Part shown: piece by piece, positions 59,942 through 64,000 of the stretch | How positions within the stretch are numbered: position 1 is the stretch's first letter | How the letters are laid out: every line of letters starts with the position of its first letter | Assembly: GCF_000284295.1 (NCBI RefSeq) | Contig: NC_017093.1 | Location: 2,418,001 to 2,482,000 of the forward strand | From: Actinoplanes missouriensis 431 | Lineage (GTDB): Bacteria; Actinomycetota; Actinomycetes; Mycobacteriales; Micromonosporaceae | Length of the DNA: 64,000 nucleotides | Direction of reading: 5' to 3' | The notes under the pieces: model-generated | Seen by the model: the letters and a program-made list of their open reading frames with translations, nothing else | The model's database searches: none | Told to the model about the DNA's origin: nothing | Program-made: the position numbers and the translations under genes

Positions 59942-61291
59942 ATGTCCACCACCGCCACGACCGAAACCGACGCCCGGCGTGCCCCCATCGTCAAGGTCGT
60001 CTTCGCCTCCCTGGTCGGCACCGCCGTGGAGTGGTACGACTTCTTCCTCTACGGCTCGGCGGCCGCCCTGGTCTTCGGCACCCTGTTCTTCCCCCAGTCG
60101 GATCCGGTCACCGGCACGCTGCTGGCGTTCGGCACCTACGCGCTCGGCTTCGTGGCCCGCCCGCTCGGCGGTGTCGTCTTCGGACACTTCGGCGATCGGC
60201 TGGGCCGCAAGAAGATGCTCGTCGTCTCGCTGATGCTGATGGGTCTGGCCACCGTGGCGATCGGGTTGCTCCCGACGTACGCCTCGATCGGCATCGCCGC
60301 CCCGATCCTGCTGCTCACCTGCCGGCTGTTGCAGGGCTTCGCGGTCGGCGGGGAGTGGGGCGGCGCGGTGCTGATGGCCGCCGAGCACGGCGACGACGCG
60401 CGGCGCGGCTTCTGGTCGTCCTGGCCGCAGGCCGGGGTGGCGCTCGGCAACCTGCTCGCCACGGGCGTGCTCTGGGTGCTCGCGCTGGTCCAGTCCCAGG
60501 AGGCGTTCGAGTCCTGGGGCTGGCGGATCCCGTTCCTGCTCAGCGCGGTGCTGGTGCTGGTCGGGCTCTGGGTGCGGCTGACCGTGGAGGAGTCGCCGGT
60601 CTTCCGGCAGGCCCAGGAGCAGCTGGCCGCCAAGAAGGAGAACCACCAGCCGCTGCTCGAGGTGATCCGCCGCTATCCGCGGGAGATCCTGCTGGCGATG
60701 GGCATGCGGCTCGCCGAGAACATCGGGTACTACCTGGTCACGGTCATTTCGATCACCTACCTCACCACGTACGCGGGAAGCGCCTCGGACAAGAGCATGA
60801 TCCTCACCGCGCTGCTGATCGGTTCGGCTGTCCAGTTCGTGATCATCCCGCTGATCGGCGGGCTGTCCGACCGGGTGGGCCGCCGGCCGCTCTACCTGAC
60901 CGGCGCGGCGGGGCTGGCGATCTGGATGTTCTTCTTCTTCGATCTGGTGGACACCCGGTCCGAGCCGCTGATCATCCTGGCGATCCTGGTCGGGCTGGTG
61001 CTGCACGCGCTGATGTACGCCCCGCAGGCCGCCTTCTTCTCCGAGCTGTTCGGCACGTCGGTGCGGTACACCGGCGCCTCGGTGGGCTACCAGCTCGCCT
61101 CGATCCTGGCCGGCGCGCTCGCCCCGATCATCGCGTTGCGTCTGCTCGGCGACGTGGACACGCCGAACACGACGGCGGTGGCGATCTACATGACGGTGGC
61201 GTCGGTGCTCACCATCGTCGCGGTGCTGGCGTCCAAGGAGACCGCACGGACGTCACTGCGGCACGACCGGACCCTGGACGACGCTCGCTGA
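59942..61291 (+). CDS. MHS family (proline/shikimate-type) MFS transporter
   Basis: A 449-residue twelve-helix proton symporter of the metabolite:H+ symport family. The family N-terminus FASLVGTAVEWYDFFLYGSA, the loop GHFGDRLGRKKMLVVSLM and LLQGFAVGGEWGGAVLMAAE are diagnostic; the second half opens GLSDRVGRRPLYLTGAAG. AGGAG precedes ATG 59942. Substrates of MHS proteins are organic acids, betaines or shikimate. Its 3' end overlaps the converging MFS_3 gene by 39 nt. Confidence 0.92.
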   Translation: MSTTATTETDARRAPIVKVVFASLVGTAVEWYDFFLYGSAAALVFGTLFFPQSDPVTGTLLAFGTYALGFVARPLGGVVFGHFGDRLGRKKMLVVSLMLMGLATVAIGLLPTYASIGIAAPILLLTCRLLQGFAVGGEWGGAVLMAAEHGDDARRGFWSSWPQAGVALGNLLATGVLWVLALVQSQEAFESWGWRIPFLLSAVLVLVGLWVRLTVEESPVFRQAQEQLAAKKENHQPLLEVIRRYPREILLAMGMRLAENIGYYLVTVISITYLTTYAGSASDKSMILTALLIGSAVQFVIIPLIGGLSDRVGRRPLYLTGAAGLAIWMFFFFDLVDTRSEPLIILAILVGLVLHALMYAPQAAFFSELFGTSVRYTGASVGYQLASILAGALAPIIALRLLGDVDTPNTTAVAIYMTVASVLTIVAVLASKETARTSLRHDRTLDDAR

Positions 61292-62488
61292 CGAGCCGGG
61301 CAGTGGCAGGTCACGCTCCCGGCGTACCGGGGAGAACAGCCAGAACAGCGGGGCGCAGAGCGTGACCAGCCCGAACCCGAAGAGGGTGGCCCGGGTGCCG
61401 ATCAGGCCGGCGAGGGCGCCGGCGAGCAGGCCGCCGATCGGGATCGCTCCCCACGAGACGAACCGGACCGTGGCGATCACCCGGGAGAGCAGCTCGGGCG
61501 GGCTGACGATCATCCGATAGGTCCGGGTGGTCACGCTCAGCACCACCACCGAGCCGGCGAAGATCAGGGTGCCGGCGGCGAAGGCGAGATAGCCGCCCGC
61601 GGGGATCAGCAGGGCGCCGGCCACCCCCGTGAAACCGGCGATGATCAACCCGCGGGCGGTGCCGAAGCGGCCGGTGAACCGGGTGGTCAGCGCGGCGCCG
61701 ATCAGCGAGCCGAGGCCGTCGGCGGCGAGCAGCACGCCGACCAGCACGGGTGCCGCGTGCAGGTCACGGACCAGGTAGAACGCGAACAGCGCGTGGTGCG
61801 CGCCGTTGACGAAGTTGACGGCGGTGGCCGCCCACATGCCGGGCGCCATCACCGGGTGCCGGGCCACGTAGTGCCAGCCCTCGCGGATCTGGGAGAACAT
61901 CGGCGAGCGGCTGCCTGCGTCGACGGGCCGGGCGGGCAGCGTGCGCAGGAACGCTGCCGAGATCAGGTAACTCACCGCGTCGACCAGCAGCGTCGGCACC
62001 GCGCCCAGGATCTGCACCGCGAACCCGCCCAGCGACGGCCCACCCAGTTCCGTCGCGGCGTGCGTGCCCGAGGTCAGGCTGTTGCGGGCCTGTAGCTGCT
62101 CGGCCGGGACGATCGCCGGCAGGAACGTCTGGTTCGCGACCGCGAACAGCACGTCCGCGAACCCCATCACCAGGGCCACCCCGACCAGCTGGGCCACGGT
62201 GAGCGCGTCGAGCCACCAGGCGAGCGGGATCGAGGTCACCGCCACGGCGCGGACCAGGTCCGCGCCGACCTGGATGCCGCGCACCGGCAGGCGCTGCACG
62301 ATCACCCCGGCGGGGAGGCTGATCACCAGGTACGCGAGATACCCCGCCGCCGAGATCAGCCCCATCTCGAACGCCGACGCGTGCAGGACGGTCAGCGCGG
62401 TCAGCGGCAGCGCCACCCCGCCGACGGCCGTTCCGAGCCCGCTCGTCGTGCCCGCGGTCCACCAGCGCCAGAACGCAGTGAGTTCCAT
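61253..62488 (-). CDS. MFS transporter of the EntS/macrolide-exporter-like group
   Basis: A 411-residue exporter-type MFS protein. It opens MELTAFWRWWTAGTTSGLGT and has the characteristic motif NSLTSGTHAATELGGPSLGG, with further helices (LLIPAGGYLAFAAGTLIFAG). Such proteins export drugs or siderophores. ATG 62488 starts inside the operator-like palindrome; a TATAGT -10 on the minus strand ends 10 nt before it, so the mRNA is probably leaderless. Controlled most likely by the divergent HxlR protein. Confidence 0.88.
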   Translation of the reverse strand: MELTAFWRWWTAGTTSGLGTAVGGVALPLTALTVLHASAFEMGLISAAGYLAYLVISLPAGVIVQRLPVRGIQVGADLVRAVAVTSIPLAWWLDALTVAQLVGVALVMGFADVLFAVANQTFLPAIVPAEQLQARNSLTSGTHAATELGGPSLGGFAVQILGAVPTLLVDAVSYLISAAFLRTLPARPVDAGSRSPMFSQIREGWHYVARHPVMAPGMWAATAVNFVNGAHHALFAFYLVRDLHAAPVLVGVLLAADGLGSLIGAALTTRFTGRFGTARGLIIAGFTGVAGALLIPAGGYLAFAAGTLIFAGSVVVLSVTTRTYRMIVSPPELLSRVIATVRFVSWGAIPIGGLLAGALAGLIGTRATLFGFGLVTLCAPLFWLFSPVRRERDLPLPGSSASVVQGPVVPQ

Positions 62489-62506
62489 AATGGAACGCAC
62501 TATAGT
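62482..62506. promoter_or_regulatory. Overlapping divergent leaderless promoters and palindromic operator
   Basis: GTTCCATAATGGAAC (62482-62496) is a perfect 15-bp palindrome including the exporter start codon. ACTATAGT (62499-62506) supplies a TATAGT -10 on both strands: the plus one ends 7 nt before GTG 62514 and the minus one 10 nt before ATG 62488. Confidence 0.65.
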
Positions 62507-62513
62507 CGTAGTC

Positions 62514-63362
62514 GTGAAACGGGTCGACCTCGCGAACGCGGACTGTGGTATCGCGCAGGCGGTGGGCGTACTGGGGGATTGGTGGACCTTCCTCCTGGTA
62601 CGCGACATCGCCGGTGGCGTGACCCGCTTCGACGCCCTGCAGCGGGCCCTCGGGATGAGCCGTCGCGCGCTCACCGAGCGCCTTGGTGAGCTGGTCGAGG
62701 CGGGCGTGCTGCACCGGCGCCGCTACACCGACCGCCCGCCGCGCCACGACTACCTGCTCACCCCGAAAGGCGAGGGGCTGCTGCCGGTGCTGATCGCGCT
62801 GCAGGAGTGGGGTGACCGGCACGTGATGGGCGACGGCACGCTCACCGCGACCGCCGACGCCGGGTCCGCCGAGTCCCGCCGGGTGCACGCGCTGGTCGGC
62901 CGCGCCCTGCCGGAGAACACGCGCGACTTCGCCGACGGCTGGACGGTGCTCTACTGCTTCCCGGGCGCGTTCGTGCCGGGCGCGCAGGGCTACCCGCCGT
63001 ACTGGACGGAGATCCCCGGCGCGGCCGGTTGCACGCTGGAGTCGACGACCTACGCGGCCCGCGCGGACGACTTCGCCGCGGCCGGGGTCCGGGTCCGCGG
63101 CGTGAGCACCCAGCGGCCGGACCAGCTCGCGGCGTTCGCCGAGCACGCCGGCCTGCCGTTCCCGCTGCTCTCGGACCAGGACCAGAGGTTCGCGGCCGGT
63201 CTGCTGCTGCCCACCTTCCGGGCGGCCGGGGTGGACCGGCTCAAGCGGCTCACGCTGCTCGTCGACCCGGCCGCGACGATCCGCGCGGTCCAGTTCCCGA
63301 TCACCGACCCGGCGGGTTCCGTGGACGAGATGCTGCGCCTTGTGCGAGACCGTGCTCAGTAG
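62514..63362 (+). CDS. HxlR-type regulator fused to a peroxiredoxin-like domain
   Basis: A 282-residue two-domain protein. Residues 1-110: HxlR winged helix (ANADCGIAQAVGVLGDWWTF, LLVRDIAGGVTRFDALQRAL, RRALTERLGELVEAGVLHRR, with Cys11 as a potential redox sensor). Residues about 135-282: AhpC/TSA-like peroxiredoxin fold (WTVLYCFPGAFVPGAQGYPP) with the active-site-type Cys173 in IPGAAGCTLE and the LPFPLLSDQDQRFA element. Starts at GTG 62514 by promoter spacing; ATG 62490 is an alternative. It probably regulates the divergent exporter in response to oxidants and is followed 27 nt later by an MMPL gene. Confidence 0.88.
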   Translation: MKRVDLANADCGIAQAVGVLGDWWTFLLVRDIAGGVTRFDALQRALGMSRRALTERLGELVEAGVLHRRRYTDRPPRHDYLLTPKGEGLLPVLIALQEWGDRHVMGDGTLTATADAGSAESRRVHALVGRALPENTRDFADGWTVLYCFPGAFVPGAQGYPPYWTEIPGAAGCTLESTTYAARADDFAAAGVRVRGVSTQRPDQLAAFAEHAGLPFPLLSDQDQRFAAGLLLPTFRAAGVDRLKRLTLLVDPAATIRAVQFPITDPAGSVDEMLRLVRDRAQ

Positions 63363-63389
63363 TTCCGTTCGGGTGCCGATCGGTTGTTC

Positions 63390-64000
63390 GTGGCGACCCT
63401 GTTGTATCGGCTGGGCCGGTTCTCCTATCGCCGGCGCAGGCTGACGCTCGCGGCCTGGGTGCTGCTGCTCATCGCGTTCGCGGTCGGAGCGGCCACCCTG
63501 TCCGGGCCCACCACCAGCGCGTTCTCCATTCCGGGCACCGAGTCGTCGCGGGCCATGGAGGTGCTGGCGGCGAAGTTCGGCACGGGCGACGACAACGCCT
63601 CGGCGAAGGTGGTGTTCACCTCCTCCACGGCGTTGACGGCCGACCGGCTCGCACCGGCGGTGGCCGCGCTGAAGGAGCTGGCGACCGTCGCCGACCCCGT
63701 CTACAGCCAGGACAAGCAGAGCGCGTACGTCACGGTCGGCTATGATGTTCCGGCCACCGACGTGAGCATCGCCGACCGGGAGAAGCTCCTGGCGGCGGGG
63801 GAGACGGCCCGGCAGAGCGGCATCGGCGTGGAGTTCTCCGGCGAGGTCACCAGGACCGTCACCGAGAGCCACGCGGCCGAGGCGATCGGCATCATCGTGG
63901 CCGCGTTCGTCCTGGTCATCACGTTCGGCTCGCTCGTCGCGGCGGGTCTGCCGCTGGTCACCGCGATGGTCGGGGTGGGCGTCGGGATGCTCGGCATCCA
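63390..64000 (+). CDS. MMPL/RND family transporter, N-terminal fragment
   Basis: The first 203 codons of a large membrane transporter cut by the window edge. After the start helix (RLTLAAWVLLLIAFAVGAAT) comes the extracellular loop with PTTSAFSIPGTESSRAMEVL and FSGEVTRTVTESHAAEAIG, then a helix IIVAAFVLVITFGSLVAAGL. GTG 63390 is chosen; TTG 63384 is an alternative. MMPL proteins export lipids or drugs. It lies 27 nt behind the HxlR gene and is probably in the same unit. Confidence 0.88.
   Translation, partial: MATLLYRLGRFSYRRRRLTLAAWVLLLIAFAVGAATLSGPTTSAFSIPGTESSRAMEVLAAKFGTGDDNASAKVVFTSSTALTADRLAPAVAALKELATVADPVYSQDKQSAYVTVGYDVPATDVSIADREKLLAAGETARQSGIGVEFSGEVTRTVTESHAAEAIGIIVAAFVLVITFGSLVAAGLPLVTAMVGVGVGMLGI

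Noticed and set aside
1..64000. CRISPR arrays, tRNA or rRNA genes, insertion sequences
   Set aside because: No regularly spaced repeats with unique spacers, no cloverleaf with a CCA-side arm, and no transposase motif were found.

Overview
This is about 64 kb of very GC-rich chromosomal DNA. Frequent GTG starts, ATGA/GTGA gene overlaps, leaderless-looking promoters, BTAD, PucR, TetR and HxlR regulators, and an FxSxx-COOH peptide system all point to an actinobacterium. The gene content fits Micromonosporaceae, plausibly Actinoplanes; this is an inference from gene style, as no rRNA is present. I saw no insertion sequence, prophage, tRNA or CRISPR array.

Layout. 1-8.6 kb: a cut-off CynX-type MFS gene, an Asp23/Gls24 protein, a secreted wall-anchored-like beta-propeller protein, a secreted GH13 alpha-amylase with CBM20, an AzlC/AzlD pair, a secreted M14 carboxypeptidase and a STAS protein. 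8.7-21.1 kb: a frameshifted TPR-like gene, a penicillin-binding-type serine hydrolase lipid/membrane protein, a GH65 phosphorylase with a PHP hydrolase, a two-component system whose kinase carries a frameshift, a TetR/dihydrofolate-reductase-like divergent pair, and a BTAD regulator with a DUF4242 protein. 21.1-28.1 kb: an amino-sugar uptake locus (RpiR regulator, SIS protein, NgcEFG-type ABC transporter, secreted GH16 enzyme with a chitin-binding module) with a divergent BadF-type sugar kinase; a perfect 10-bp inverted repeat lies between them.

29.0-38.4 kb is the most interesting part: a complete FxSxx-COOH cyclophane peptide locus. From promoter side to end it holds a 57-residue precursor (ends F-Q-S-A-H, previously easy to miss), a radical SAM/SPASM maturase fused to a HExxH domain, an AAC(3)-like N-acetyltransferase, then a TIR-like protein FxsC, a 1331-residue FxsT protein with ParA-like, TIR-like, NB-ARC and TPR modules, and a two-helix membrane protein. 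The parts list combines peptide modification with architecture typical of STAND/NLR-like signalling proteins.

38.4-64 kb: an EamA exporter and LysR regulator, an HD protein, FprA-type ferredoxin-NADP reductase, TetR/thioesterase pair, an unrecognised AT-richer stretch, an acyl-CoA-dehydrogenase-like flavoprotein, a TetR-controlled operon with a methyltransferase/DUF393 fusion, a 3-hydroxybutyrate dehydrogenase with a GAF/PucR regulator, a Na+/H+ antiporter, a cold-shock protein, a second two-component system, a secreted hydrolase, two MFS transporters, an HxlR-peroxiredoxin fusion and the start of an MMPL gene.

A second recurring theme is short tandem duplication. At four separate gene ends the repeated unit includes the stop codon of the gene (18303-18377, 44095-44290, 46304-46331, 54341-54490).
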